DNA of 64,000 nucleotides from positions 1,054,001-1,118,000 of the forward strand of contig OZ037867.1 in the NCBI GenBank assembly GCA_964035575.1. The letters run 5' to 3'. A program made the translations under genes and the position numbers. The stretch is from Rhynchopus sp. YZ270_cl-10 (lineage: Eukaryota > Euglenozoa > Diplonemea > Diplonemida > Diplonemidae). Of the stretch, positions 41,006 through 50,213 are shown piece by piece (position 1 is the first letter of the stretch; the number at the start of each line of letters is the position of its first letter). Below the pieces are notes generated by a model, which was not told the origin of the DNA, did no database searches, and worked only from the letters and a program-made list of their open reading frames with translations.

Positions 41006-41745
41006 TTCTTCTTTTCTTCTTTTTCTTTTTCTCTTTTTTGTTTGTTTGTGCGGTGTGATTTTTTTTGACATGACTTTGCTGAGGCTGGTGGGGGTGGGCG
41101 AGCCAAACACTCTAACTTGCTTGCCTTCCCCCTCCTGGCTTCTGCTGCCCCCTTTTCTACCGCACTCCCTGCCTCTTGTCCTTCTTGTTATTTCTGTTTT
41201 CTGTTTTGAGTGATTTTTTTTTGTGTTGTCGAAAGAGGAGAAGAGAAAACCCACCAACGGAAACAGACTGGCAGCTCTGTGACACCTCACCTATCCACGG
41301 GTGCACAGGGTTTCCTTGTTTCCATTTTGCTGTCTCTTTTTGCTCTGTTGTGTGTCTTTTTATTCCTCCACTTGAAGGATGCAATATGCCGTGAGGTTTA
41401 TTCGTCTTTTGAAATACTATTTTGTGCAGGTTTCGCCACGGGCTTTTTTCCCGTGGTGTTTCTTGTTTTTTTTTTTTTTATGCAGAACAACTGCCTTTTT
41501 TTTTATGTCTTTGTCTTTCTTGAGTTTTAAAAGTAAAAATACTGACCTCTTTTGTTTCTTTCTTTACCGCAGAGCGGAACCCCCCCTCACCTCTCACCTC
41601 CCACTTCTCAGCTCGAAGCACTGGGAATCACCCTTCCAATCACGACTCTCGCATCGCGGCTGCTATTGTTTTACACACGACTTTGCATGTCTCCTCAAAG
41701 CTTTCCTCTTCGTTCTTCGTTCCACAGTCCTGCGGCTGATTTTCG

Positions 41746-42015
41746 TCAATGACCGTGACGTCTGGCTTCTTCAGGTACCGGTAGCGGAGCTTGTTGACAC
41801 TGACCCATGTGTCGATTGATGTTCCTGTGGTTGAATTTCGTCCTGGTTATTTCGTCGTATGTCTTCAGGCAGTACGGACACTGCCTTCTGCATATGGCTG
41901 CACTTAACACTAAATTAGTGTCACCTACTACTATGAACACCTTCAGCATCGTGCCTCCCAACACATTTTTCGGATAGTCCGTTGAGGCCTTACTGGGGGG
42001 GGTCGAATAAAGCAC
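41746..42015 (-). other. Coding-like scrap with a finger-like pattern
   Basis: A minus-strand frame contains CPYCLKTYDEITRTKFNH, continuing RNINRH, a C-x2-C...H-x5-H arrangement. Its 5' part runs into the inverted-repeat element at 41990. No family is recognised; it may be a remnant of a gene or of a DNA transposon's DNA-binding domain. Confidence 0.2.
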
Positions 42016-42439
42016 GTACGTGTTTTATTAGGCGTCCCTACACTTCAGATCCTGAGGTTTAAAAAAAAAAAAGTTCGAAAAGGCGAATAAAGCACGTACG
42101 TGCTTTATTCGCCTTTTTGAACTTTTTGGAAAGTTTTTCCAGTCACAATTTTTTTTTCGATTTTTTTTTCGCCCAAGAGGTGATTTTGCTGCATTTCCGA
42201 GCCAATCCCGGCTTGTGGTGGGGGATATACGGAAAAATGGACAAAATTTCAGCGACTTAAATTTTCACAAAATACGAACTACCTTGTCACAATACAGGAA
42301 AAGTTCAAAAAGTCGAATAAAACACGTACGTGCTTTATTCGACGCAAAAAAAAGCAAAAAACCCATTTTTCAAATGCGTGCTTTATTCGACGTACGTGCT
42401 TTATTCGAATTACCTCGTTTATTCGGCCCCCCCCAGTAA
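41990..42439. mobile_element. 450-bp element with TTACTGGGGGGGG ends and repeated palindromes
   Basis: Inverted ends TTACTGGGGGGGG, then (T/C)CGAATAAA. Inside are four copies of a palindrome centred on GCACGTACGTGC with AATAAA/TTTATT arms, one of them in a long hairpin at about 42073-42127. A related end occurs alone at 37187. No coding and no clear target duplication. Confidence 0.6.
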
Positions 42440-43033
42440 CAAAAAAAAAAAAACAAAAAAACAAAAAACGAAAAAAAAAAACGTGATTGTGAGGCGGTTG
42501 GAGCAGAAAGTTATTTCATTCTTTTTTGGTAGTTTTCGTGAAGCTTTTGGTTGTGTCAACCCCCCATCCTTGGGAAAGATGGGTGTGCATTACAAACCCC
42601 CTTTTTTTGAAACTTATTCAAGGTGTCTGTACGTTTCTCAGAGCATCTACTTTTTGTTTGGATGGCCTTTTTGGCCACAAAAGTCAAGCGAAAAATTTTT
42701 TTGTCATGCTGCCAGCGTTCCTTTTTCCTGGTGAAACGTGTTTGTGAATGGTAAAGGAGTGCAATGCAGCTGTTTGACGAGCGGACACACCCCATGCGGG
42801 TGTCCGCCACGGGTATTCCTCATTTCCAGCACTGCTGTGGACGTAAACATTGAGTACCGTTTGTATTTTATTCCTTAGCAGGTTGCTGTTTTCGTATACA
42901 GAGTTAACGTGAGATTGGGTTGTATAGTACCTCTCATGTGTTCACGGATGATATGGAGACGCACTCTAAAGAAAGCACCTCACATCCGACACATAGCATC
43001 TCACAGACACTACACAACACTAACCACTACTCC

Positions 43034-44347
43034 ATGCGCCACACCGCCATCACCACCTTGGTGGTCTCTTTATGCTGCCATGCTTCTGCATCACACTTTG
43101 CCCCCCGCTCCACACCGTCGACCCCCAAGGAGATCCACCTGGCCGCTGCTGACACCCGCATCACAACCTTCCACTGGGCAACCGAGGACACGACTGTTGG
43201 TGCACCGTACGCACTGCTGACAGATGCGGAGGGGGGGACGGTACACATTCAGGGGTGGTCACATCTGATGAACACTTCTGCTGATCGACAGACCTTTCTG
43301 CATTATGCGCAATCCACCCCTCTTTCCCCTGGCGCAACATACCATTACCAGGTCGGCAACGTTGGGGGCAGCCTCTCGGAGAACCGCACCTTCACAACCT
43401 GGGGTGGCAACGAAACACGCCTCATATTCTTCGGCGATTCAGGCAACAACGAGATATGGCAGTCCGAGACAGTACCGAACATTACTGCAGAGGTGTTAGA
43501 TGGTGCTGTACAAGGAATCCTGCATTTGGGAGATATGGCGTACAAAGCCACATCAAAGGATGGACTGCAGGCAGACATTGCGGCCAATGAGATCAGTCTA
43601 GCCTCTGCAGGGAAGGTTCCTATCATGACGATTCCAGGGAACGGTGAAGTGCATTGTTACAAACCAGAGGGCATCCCCGCCTGGGCTGCGTGCATGAAGG
43701 ACTACCACTACCGTTGGGTGATGCCGCAGTGGGAGGAGACGCACAGCATGTGGTACAGCTTCTCCTTCGGCCCGGTGCACTTCCTGATGCTCAACTCTGA
43801 GGCCGGGTTGTGGTGCAAACAGCTGCAGAACCTTACTGCACAGTTGGAGTTTGCGGAGAAGGATTTGATCGAAATTTCGAAAAAGCGGGACGAATTTCCT
43901 TGGGTAGTGGTCGGCGTGCATCGCCCCCTATACACAACCTGCAACAGCACGGCAGAACAGCAGACCATGCGGGACCAATACCAAACGCTCTTCGAGAGGT
44001 ACAACGTGGATGTCATCATCTCTGGTCACGTCCACAATTATGAGAGGACCTGGCCGGTGACAGGCAACTACTCTGCCACGGAGAACGCTACAGTCGAGGT
44101 GCAGGCGGACCCAACGCGCTACGTCAACCCGAAGTACCCAGTGAGCATTGTTTCGGGTGCTGCGGGCAATGGTGAGTCGGTGGACGGCTTCTCAGGATCG
44201 CCGTACAATTGGACGTTCAGTGCGGCAAAGAGTCTGGACCATGGCTACAGTAGCATGACTGTGCATAATAAGTCCTGTGTGTCCTTCGACTTCAGGAGCA
44301 TCGAGCAGGGGGAAATCATTGATGAGTTTTCCATAGTGAAAGAATAG
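43034..44347 (+). CDS. Secreted purple acid phosphatase-like metallophosphoesterase
   Basis: 437 aa from the Met that begins a signal peptide (MRHTAITTLVVSLCCHASA); an in-frame ATG 38 codons upstream would bury it. A fibronectin-like N-terminal domain (about 40-125) precedes the catalytic domain. The five metal-binding motifs of purple acid phosphatases are present in order: GDSG (134-137), GDMAY (166-170), GNGE (202-205), VGVHRP with H296, and GHVH (331-334). The third motif is normally GNHE/GNHD; the metal-binding Asn203 is kept, but the His that normally contacts phosphate and acts as proton donor is Gly204. Activity may be changed or reduced. Several N-glycosylation sequons fit an extracellular or lysosomal protein. 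The assignment is firm; the substrate is unknown. Confidence 0.88.
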   Translation: MRHTAITTLVVSLCCHASASHFAPRSTPSTPKEIHLAAADTRITTFHWATEDTTVGAPYALLTDAEGGTVHIQGWSHLMNTSADRQTFLHYAQSTPLSPGATYHYQVGNVGGSLSENRTFTTWGGNETRLIFFGDSGNNEIWQSETVPNITAEVLDGAVQGILHLGDMAYKATSKDGLQADIAANEISLASAGKVPIMTIPGNGEVHCYKPEGIPAWAACMKDYHYRWVMPQWEETHSMWYSFSFGPVHFLMLNSEAGLWCKQLQNLTAQLEFAEKDLIEISKKRDEFPWVVVGVHRPLYTTCNSTAEQQTMRDQYQTLFERYNVDVIISGHVHNYERTWPVTGNYSATENATVEVQADPTRYVNPKYPVSIVSGAAGNGESVDGFSGSPYNWTFSAAKSLDHGYSSMTVHNKSCVSFDFRSIEQGEIIDEFSIVKE

Positions 44348-44413
44348 AGTGTTGGGGAGTGTAGTGTGAAAGGGTGGATGGTGTGTGTAGTGGATCTTGG
44401 TGCTTTGTTGCAA

Positions 44414-44454
44414 GGTGGCGAAGCGCAGAGTGGCTTAGGTTCATCTTATCAACG
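44414..44454 (+). repeat. Dispersed repeat module B
   Basis: TTGCAAG is followed by GTGGCGAAGCGCAGAGTGGC, then TTAGGTTCATCTTATCAACG. It lies in the 3' flank of the phosphatase, about 230 bp before a module A. Confidence 0.6.
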
Positions 44455-44640
44455 TTTTTGTTTTGAAAGATGTGGCCAAGCCCGTCTTGGTGCTTCTTGT
44501 CTATGTTAAATATCTTTTTTGTATGTCCTCAAGTTTTTCAAAGATACCACTGTTCGGAGGGATGAGAAAATATGGGCAAAGTGTTGTGTACGTGTGTGTG
44601 GTCATCTCGTCGACCGAATTTTGTCAATTCTTTTTATCGT

Positions 44641-44718
44641 GATTTCATCCGGGGCTGGCGTCGTGGGTCAGTCGGAGGTGCCTGCATTGATAACTTCACT
44701 TTTTTTTTTTCCCGATAG
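44641..44718 (+). repeat. Dispersed repeat module A (subtype 1)
   Basis: GATTTCATCCGGGGCTGGCG, then GGGTCAGTCGGAGGTGCCTG and CATTGATAACTTCAC, with a poly-T tract ending CCCGATAG, like the 3' end of an intron. Confidence 0.6.
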
Positions 44719-44792
44719 GAATTACCTTTTTTCTTTCTTTTGAAAGCACATTTATATCTTCGATAAATACTTTTGTTTTGTTTTCTTTCAAG

Positions 44793-44830
44793 GTGACCTG
44801 CGCACAGTCTTAGGATTATCAGACGAACGT
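44793..44830 (+). repeat. Dispersed repeat module B
   Basis: TTTCTTTCAAG is followed by GTGACCTGCGCACAGTCTTA, then GGATTATC. Confidence 0.55.
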
Positions 44831-45062
44831 TTCTTTGTTTCCCTTTTCCCCCCTCTTTACCACCCCTACTCTCCTCTTTTTTTGCATCCATTCAAACAGA
44901 ACACCAACACCAACACCAAAGGCCTTTTTGGTCCTCTTGGCAACCCTGTGTTCTCTTTTGATCAAAAGCAAAACAAAGGTGACATTATCAACCCATCCAT
45001 CATATAACCCAATGTAATGCCTCTTTCATTGCGTTCATTGGTACTTTCTTTCCAAACAAAAG

Positions 45063-45102
45063 GTGGCTACTCAAGAAGGGCTTATGTGTCATCTTATAAA
45101 CT
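45063..45102 (+). repeat. Dispersed repeat module B (diverged)
   Basis: ACAAAAG is followed by GTGGCTACTCAAGAAGGGCT, then TATGTGTCATCTTATAAAC. Confidence 0.5.
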
Positions 45103-45722
45103 CCCCTCCCTCCCCCTCTTCCAGCGTTTTAAGCACAATTAAACAGAGCACAAAGCACTTTCAAAACATACAAAAAAAAAACATTTTCAAACCCCTCCCC
45201 TCTCCCACGCGTTCAAAAATACGTATTGGTTCATATTAATACGAATACGTAGGGAGGGGTATGTCACGTATTTTTAGAACACTGCCCTCCTCCCCCCCGC
45301 CCTGCATGGGGAGCTTTTAACAATAGTGTATGTACGCGAGGCATATTCATCTTTTCAACGGTTCTTTGGTGTGGCTGAAAGGGCGTGCTATTTTCTGCTA
45401 TTTTGGGGTCGTCAGCCACACCGAATTCTTTTATATTTTATTTTCTCTCGTGAGAAAAAAATAGAGAGAGAGAGAGAAAGAGTAGGGCACAAGATTGTGG
45501 ACAGCACTGTGTAACGCCGATATTGTTAAAAGCTGATGTGGCTGAGGGTAGCGCACAGCATTTCCTACCAATAGTTACGTTGTCGTTCCTTCTGTGTGTT
45601 TTTTCCCCAAATCCCTAAAATATCCCACATGGAGTTTTAAAAAAAAACGGAACACTTCCTCAAATCCCATCCGCACCCCTCCCGCATAAAAACATTCTCT
45701 TTTTTTCCAGCCAAATAAAAAA

Positions 45723-46934
45723 ATGTCGAAAGATATGATTCCGTTTAGCGTGTCTGGTCCGAGGATGAGTTTTTACGAGGAGAAGGAGAGCCATCGGCGT
45801 CTGCGGAAAGGGGTGCGTGAATTTGTCGCCGAGCACATCACACCGTTTCTTGCGGATTGGGAGGAGGCTGGGGAGATGCCGAGGGATATTCATATCAAGG
45901 CTGCACAGCATCCAAGCGGGTTCTACAACATGCGCATCCCTGCTGAGTACGGCGGGTCTGGTGGAGAAGACCTGGACACATTCCATCTCAACATCACTCA
46001 CGAAGAGATCATTCGCTGTGGTTCTACCGGTGTTCCGGTTTCTCTTATGACATGGAACATCGCGCTCCCTCCTATCATCCAGCATGGTTCAGAGGATCTG
46101 AAACGGCGTATCATCCCTGGAGTGGCGAGTGGAGAAAAGCTCATTGCGCTGTGCATCACCGAACCTTGGGGAGGGTCTGATGTAGGAGGAATTCGGACGA
46201 CTGCAGAAGATAAAGGAGACCACTTCGTCATGAACGGAACCAAAACCTTCATTACAACCGGAATGCGTGCGGATTTCTATACAGTGGCAGCGTTGACAGG
46301 GTCGTCCATGACGTTGTTTGTCGTGGAGAGAAGCTTTCCTGGCATTAAATTGACTGGAATGAAGAAGATGGGGTGGATCTGCTCCGACACTGCGATCGTT
46401 AATTTCGATAATGTGAAGGTTCCGAAGGCGAACGTCATTGGAGAGGTCGGAAAAGGGTTTAAATATGTGATGCACAACTTTAATGGTGAGCGTCTGTCTG
46501 TTGCTGCATACTGTGTAGCGGCGTCGAGGGTGTGCATGGAGGAGGCTATCAAATATGCAAGAGTTCGCAAAACGTTTGGAAAGCCGTTGATCGCAAACCA
46601 AGGTATCCGATGGAAGATCATGGAGGTCTGCAAAGAGATTGAAGCAAGTCAGGCCCTGCTCGATCTCTGTACCTTCGCCTTCGATAAAAACAGAAGAGGA
46701 GAAAAGACAGACTCCCTAATGGTCTCAAGACTCTCCCTCCTCAAGCTCAAAGCTACCCGCACCTTTGAAATGGCTGCCCGTGAGGCATGTCAGATCTTTG
46801 GTGGAAAATCCTTCCTCCGTACAGGACCAGGTGCAACCGTGGAGCGGCTTTACAGAGAAGTGCGTGTATTAGCGATCGGTGGAGGTTCCGAAGAAATCAT
46901 GCTTGACCTTGCAAGCAGACAAGCAAAGCTTTGA
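45723..46934 (+). CDS. Acyl-CoA dehydrogenase, IVD/LCAD-type, paralogue 2
   Basis: 403 aa, single exon. It is a close paralogue of 35022-36245 with the same flavin signature (CITEPWGGSDVGG), the same candidate catalytic Glu in FNGERLSVA and the same C-terminal GGGSEEIM. Pro-Ser in the flavin motif is Pro-Trp here, and the region around 46266-46320 lacks a few residues present in paralogue 1. Two 3' blocks (46564-46645 and 46759-46870) match paralogue 1 almost base for base, although flanking codons differ freely. This suggests gene conversion. Its substrate may differ from that of paralogue 1. Confidence 0.88.
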   Translation: MSKDMIPFSVSGPRMSFYEEKESHRRLRKGVREFVAEHITPFLADWEEAGEMPRDIHIKAAQHPSGFYNMRIPAEYGGSGGEDLDTFHLNITHEEIIRCGSTGVPVSLMTWNIALPPIIQHGSEDLKRRIIPGVASGEKLIALCITEPWGGSDVGGIRTTAEDKGDHFVMNGTKTFITTGMRADFYTVAALTGSSMTLFVVERSFPGIKLTGMKKMGWICSDTAIVNFDNVKVPKANVIGEVGKGFKYVMHNFNGERLSVAAYCVAASRVCMEEAIKYARVRKTFGKPLIANQGIRWKIMEVCKEIEASQALLDLCTFAFDKNRRGEKTDSLMVSRLSLLKLKATRTFEMAAREACQIFGGKSFLRTGPGATVERLYREVRVLAIGGGSEEIMLDLASRQAKL

Positions 46935-46975
46935 AAAAGAGGTTTAATACGATTTTTTTTTTTTGTTTCATTTAT

Positions 46976-47361
46976 CATAGGTTTCGAACGCGCGTTCGCG
47001 TTTTTAGGGCGTTTTCGAGTGCGCGTTTGAAAAACGAAAAAAAAAAACGCGCGTTCGGAAAAAACGGGGAAAAAAACGCGCGTTCGGAAAAAACGAACAA
47101 AAAACGCGCGTTTGAAAAAAACGAAAAAAAAACGCGCGTTTGAAAAACGAAAAAAAACGCGCGTTTGAAAAAAACGAGAAAAAAAACGCGCGTTTGAAAA
47201 ACGAAAAAAAAAAACGCCCTTTTTTTTTTACGCGCGTCCGGCTTTTCGAACGCGCGTTTTTTTTTTTTTTTGCGCGTTTTTTTTTTTTTTTTTTCATGTG
47301 CGCGTTTTCCGATTTTGGATTTGCGCGTTTTCGATTTTCGAACGCGCGTTCGAAACCTATG
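46976..47361. mobile_element. 386-bp inverted-repeat element filled with ACGCGCGTTTGAAA repeats
   Basis: Inverted ends CATAGGTTTCGAACGCGCGT, continuing TCG, are perfect. ATTTAT flanks both sides, fitting a 6-bp target duplication. The interior is a run of AACGCGCGTT palindromes separated by GAAAAA-type spacers, inverting to TTTT-type spacers in the right part. No coding. The insertion begins about 40 bp after the acyl-CoA dehydrogenase stop codon. Confidence 0.7.
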
Positions 47362-47840
47362 ATTTATGGTGGAAAGAGGTGGGGAGGGGAGGTGGTCTTC
47401 TCAAAAGAATGTACATTACTTTGTGGGCGCGGATAGTGTCACGTTATTTCACCCAACCGTGCTCCGCAAACACCACCACCCCTACAAAAGGTGTGGAGGT
47501 GTGTGTGGAATGTGTCAACACAAAAACCGTCCCTCCCCCCTTACTTTCAGCTACCTCCCTCTCTTCACCTTTTTTGGTAGTGTGAAAAAAAATGCCCAAT
47601 TCGTTTGTATATGTCCACCCACGGCTTCATGTGAAGCCCAGGTGAAGTGCACAACAACAAAAAAAAAGATCTTTTGGGACACACATTGCCGTTGATTTTT
47701 TACCGTATTTGGTGTGGCCCGAAAACCTGGTTTTGGGGTACTTTTAATCTACATTTTTTTAGACTTTCTTTTTGGACCACACCAGTATTTCATTGTTTTA
47801 TTTTAAAGATGTAGGTGCACATATTGCACCAGTTTTCAAG

Positions 47841-47870
47841 GTGGCATAGGGCTTACGATCGTCTTACATA
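47841..47870 (+). repeat. Dispersed repeat module B (diverged)
   Basis: TTTTCAAG is followed by GTGGCATAGGGCTTACGATC, then GTCTTACA. Confidence 0.45.
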
Positions 47871-48367
47871 TTTTCCGATTTCTTTTTTTAAAACCCCGCG
47901 TTTGTTTTGGTGTGTGTGTGTATCAAGTCTGCGCTTGAGCGTCTTGTATACAAACCGTGTCCCTCTTCTTCCTCTCTTCATTACAAAACAGCCTTTTTGC
48001 TGAATTTTTTTTTTTGGAAACAGTATTGCTTTTTTGTTGCTGTTATTAGCATGTAAAGTGTGCCGTCTTCCCTACATCGTGTGTGTTTTTTTTCCTTGCT
48101 GGTAGGCACTGCCTTACCCTAATGGAACTGTACACGGGGTTTTTGTCTTTCGAATTTTAGTCTTTTGTGTGCTTTCTCCGTGAATGGAAAGTATACTCAT
48201 CATACAACTCAAGGGGGTTTAGAACTCAGGTGGATTTGAGGGGTTTCAAAAAAAAAACCCTACAGAGGGGTTTTACCCGGTTGTATGACTGTGTTTTTGA
48301 AATTAGAAGTTTTAGCCTCATCAGAAAGTACGCAAAAAAACACAACAGTGTCTCCTCTGTACAGTAA

Positions 48368-48392
48368 ACAAAGGTCATCTTATAAACTTTTC
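48368..48392 (+). repeat. Dispersed repeat module B (3' part)
   Basis: CAAAGGTCATCTTATAAACT followed by TTTC; only the second half of the module. A module A follows at 48518. Confidence 0.4.
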
Positions 48393-48517
48393 GATTTTGT
48401 GTATAAAATAAATCGATAATTCGCCATGGGCAGTGGGGCAACCCGCGAGAGCAAAAACAACTTTCCTCTTTTCTTTGGAGGTGTCCTTTTACATCTTCTG
48501 TTGTTGGCCGCAGGGGG

Positions 48518-48590
48518 ATTTCATCCATGGCTGGCATCGTACGTGGGTCAGTCGGAGGTGCCTGCAGTGATAACTTCACTTTCTTTCTCG
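48518..48590 (+). repeat. Dispersed repeat module A (subtype 1)
   Basis: GATTTCATCCATGGCTGGCA, then ACGTGGGTCAGTCGGAGG, TGCCTGCAGTGATAAC and a T-rich tract. It is nearly identical to 44641. Confidence 0.55.
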
Positions 48591-48737
48591 TGAATTTTGT
48601 TTGTGTTATCGACAACCTAAGCAACCCCATGTAAAGAGTTAAGACTTTTGATAATTCTGAAAACGGTTTCGATTTTAGGAAAAAAGAAGTTGTTTTTTTT
48701 TGTAGTGCAAGTGCGTCTTAAACCTTTCTAATGTTCG

Positions 48738-48746
48738 CCCCAGATT
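48738..48746 (+). promoter_or_regulatory. Acceptor-like site before H2A, unit 1
   Basis: CCCCAG/ATTTATTTCACC; CAG ends at 48743, 27 bases before the ATG. The same leader follows CAG at 55134 (unit 2) and 54514 (pseudogene), after a tract ending TTTCTTCCAG. Confidence 0.5.
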
Positions 48747-48770
48747 TATTTCACCAAAAAAAAACAAACA

Positions 48771-49271
48771 ATGGTCGGTGCAAGCCGTGGCGCAAAGAAG
48801 GGAGTGAAGAGGGGACCGTCTGTGTCTCTGTCTGAGATGTCTGGTCTGACCTTCCCTGTGGGACGTGTGGGCAGTGCGCTGAAGAAGGGAAGGTACGCAA
48901 AGCGTGTGAGCCCCACTGCAGCAGTGTTCCTGACGTCTGTTCTGCAGTACTGCACAGGTGAGCTTCTGAACGTGTCTGCGAAGGCAGCGACGTCGGGGAA
49001 GAAGGCAAAGAACAAGAAGCAGCACCAGATCAAGCCCCGCCACATCTGCGTTGCCGTGCGTGAGGACAAGGACCTTGGCGACCTTCTGTCGAACGTGACG
49101 ATTGCGGGTGGAGGTGTGGGTGGAGGAGTGCACGATGCGCTCAAGGCGACTGACAAGAAGTACAGGAAGAAGTCCTCTGGCAGCGTGACGAAGAAGTCGA
49201 AGGGGAAGAAGGGTGGAAAGAAGGGCAAGAAGTCGAAGGGTTCCCCCAAGAAGTCCTCCCCGAAGAAGTAA
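48771..49271 (+). CDS. Divergent histone H2A, unit 1
   Basis: 166 aa. The histone fold is recognisable from LTFPVGRVGSALKKGRYAKR (canonical FPVGRV motif) through EDKDLGDLLSNVTIAGGGV, the H2A docking-region equivalent. The N-terminal tail is short and not canonical (MVGASRGAKKGVKRG), there is an insertion around GKKAKNKKQHQ, and the C-terminal tail is a long Lys/Ser/Pro run (GSPKKSSPKK), longer than in most H2A (~130 aa). It forms nucleosomes with the H2B in this unit. Its leader is short and lies 27 bases after a CAG acceptor-like site. Family assignment is secure, with kinetoplastid-like features (DLGDLLSNVT, GGV). Confidence 0.93.
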   Translation: MVGASRGAKKGVKRGPSVSLSEMSGLTFPVGRVGSALKKGRYAKRVSPTAAVFLTSVLQYCTGELLNVSAKAATSGKKAKNKKQHQIKPRHICVAVREDKDLGDLLSNVTIAGGGVGGGVHDALKATDKKYRKKSSGSVTKKSKGKKGGKKGKKSKGSPKKSSPKK

Positions 49272-49475
49272 ACACGCTCTCGACATCTGTCTTCTGAGTT
49301 TGCTTCCAATACTTGTTGTTGTTGTTTTTTGTACCCTCACACCGGATGTAAGGGTGCTGAGGGGGTGTAACTACACACCGCATATAACAAACATGAGATC
49401 CTGTTCCCCCTCCTTTTCTGCCTCTTGTCATCCCCTCCCCACACACCACGAAACGTGACCACACCACACCACACC

Positions 49476-49484
49476 CGACAGATA
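49476..49484 (+). promoter_or_regulatory. Acceptor-like site before H3, unit 1
   Basis: A C/A-rich tract ends CCCGACAG at 49481 and is followed by ATAACCAAGAC, 33 bases before the ATG. Repeated exactly in unit 2 (CAG ending at 55883). Confidence 0.45.
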
Positions 49485-49514
49485 ACCAAGACAACAACCC
49501 CACAAGACAACAAG

Positions 49515-49952
49515 ATGCCACGCACACCTGCCAAGTCTGTGAAGAAGTCGCAGTCGTCGACTGGAAAGGACGGTGAGAAGAAGAGGAAGCCGAGGACGAA
49601 GCTGGACTACAAGGCCCCTGAGAAGAAGGACAAGAAGGGGAAGGTGGTGAAGAAGTCTGGCCGCTGGTTGCCCGGAACTGTTGCGATGCGTGAGATCAAG
49701 GCACTGCAGAAGGGGACGCAGCTGCTGATCCAGAAGGCGCCCTTCCAGCGCCTTGTGCGTGACGTGATGGACAAGCACAAGCAGGACATGCGTTTCCGTG
49801 CGTCTGCACTGGAGGCGATGCAGGAGGCAAGCGAGCAGTACCTGATCAGCGTGTTTGAGGGTGCCGTGATCCTGCAGCTGCACAGGAAGAAGAAGACCCT
49901 GATCCAGAAGGACCTGAGCTACACGATCCGCATCCGTGGAGACAACCTCTGA
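49515..49952 (+). CDS. Divergent histone H3, unit 1
   Basis: 145 aa from MPRTPAKSVKKS; upstream Met codons are in the leader. The core matches H3: LPGTVAMREIKALQKGTQLL, APFQRLVRDV, RFRASALEAMQEASEQYLIS and a final IRIRGDNL (canonical RRIRGERA). The tail keeps only a trace of ARTKQT (MPRTPAK, position 4 is Pro) and has neither ARKS motif, so the usual K4, K9 and K27 contexts are missing. The segment after loop L2 (HRKKKTLIQKDLSYT) replaces the common HAKRVTIMPKDIQLA. It pairs with the H4 of the unit. Confidence 0.92.
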   Translation: MPRTPAKSVKKSQSSTGKDGEKKRKPRTKLDYKAPEKKDKKGKVVKKSGRWLPGTVAMREIKALQKGTQLLIQKAPFQRLVRDVMDKHKQDMRFRASALEAMQEASEQYLISVFEGAVILQLHRKKKTLIQKDLSYTIRIRGDNL

Positions 49953-50213
49953 GCTGTTCCCTTTTGCACGAGGTGTTTGTAGCAGTTTGTGTTCTTCATC
50001 CTTTTCCCCATTCCCCACTTCCCCACTTTGCACCAGCAAAGGGTGGTGTTATCCGCCGAATTACATAAAGTATCCACTCCTCCCCTCTTTGTTTCTTTGC
50101 CAACATCCTTCTTTTTTTACAGCATACTTGGCGCATTGTTCATACACATCCCCAGTTACACCCACCCACCTGCACACAACAGATTCCACATACACATGTA
50201 CAGTCAGCACAGC

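Larger units (their letters stand above)
40765..43033. other. Repeat-rich spacer between EF-2 and the phosphatase
   Basis: No gene is seen. It contains a module B at 40962, a minus-strand finger-like scrap (41746-42015), the palindrome-bearing element at 41990-42439, and a strong hairpin near 42780-42806 (GCGGACAC opposite GTGTCCGC). A TATACAG acceptor-like site lies near 42901. Confidence 0.55.
44348..45722. other. Repeat-rich spacer before acyl-CoA dehydrogenase 2
   Basis: No gene is seen. It has three module B copies (44414, 44793, 45063), one module A (44641) and a weaker module-like string at 45333. The dehydrogenase is preceded by a TTTTTTTCCAG acceptor-like site about ten bases before its ATG. 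Confidence 0.55.
46935..48770. other. Spacer between acyl-CoA dehydrogenase 2 and the histone array
   Basis: No gene is seen. It holds the tandem-repeat element 46976-47361, modules B at 47841 and (partial) 48368, and a module A at 48518. The last 30 bases before H2A carry the histone-type acceptor. Confidence 0.55.

Noticed and set aside
42300-42420. CRISPR-like or origin-like array from the repeated GCACGTACGTGC palindromes
   Set aside because: Only four copies with irregular spacing inside one inverted-repeat element in a eukaryotic genome. A transposon-like explanation is simpler.
46931-47436. Arg/Lys/Glu-rich open frames over the ACGCGCGT element
   Set aside because: They are translations of a short tandem repeat within the inverted-repeat element.
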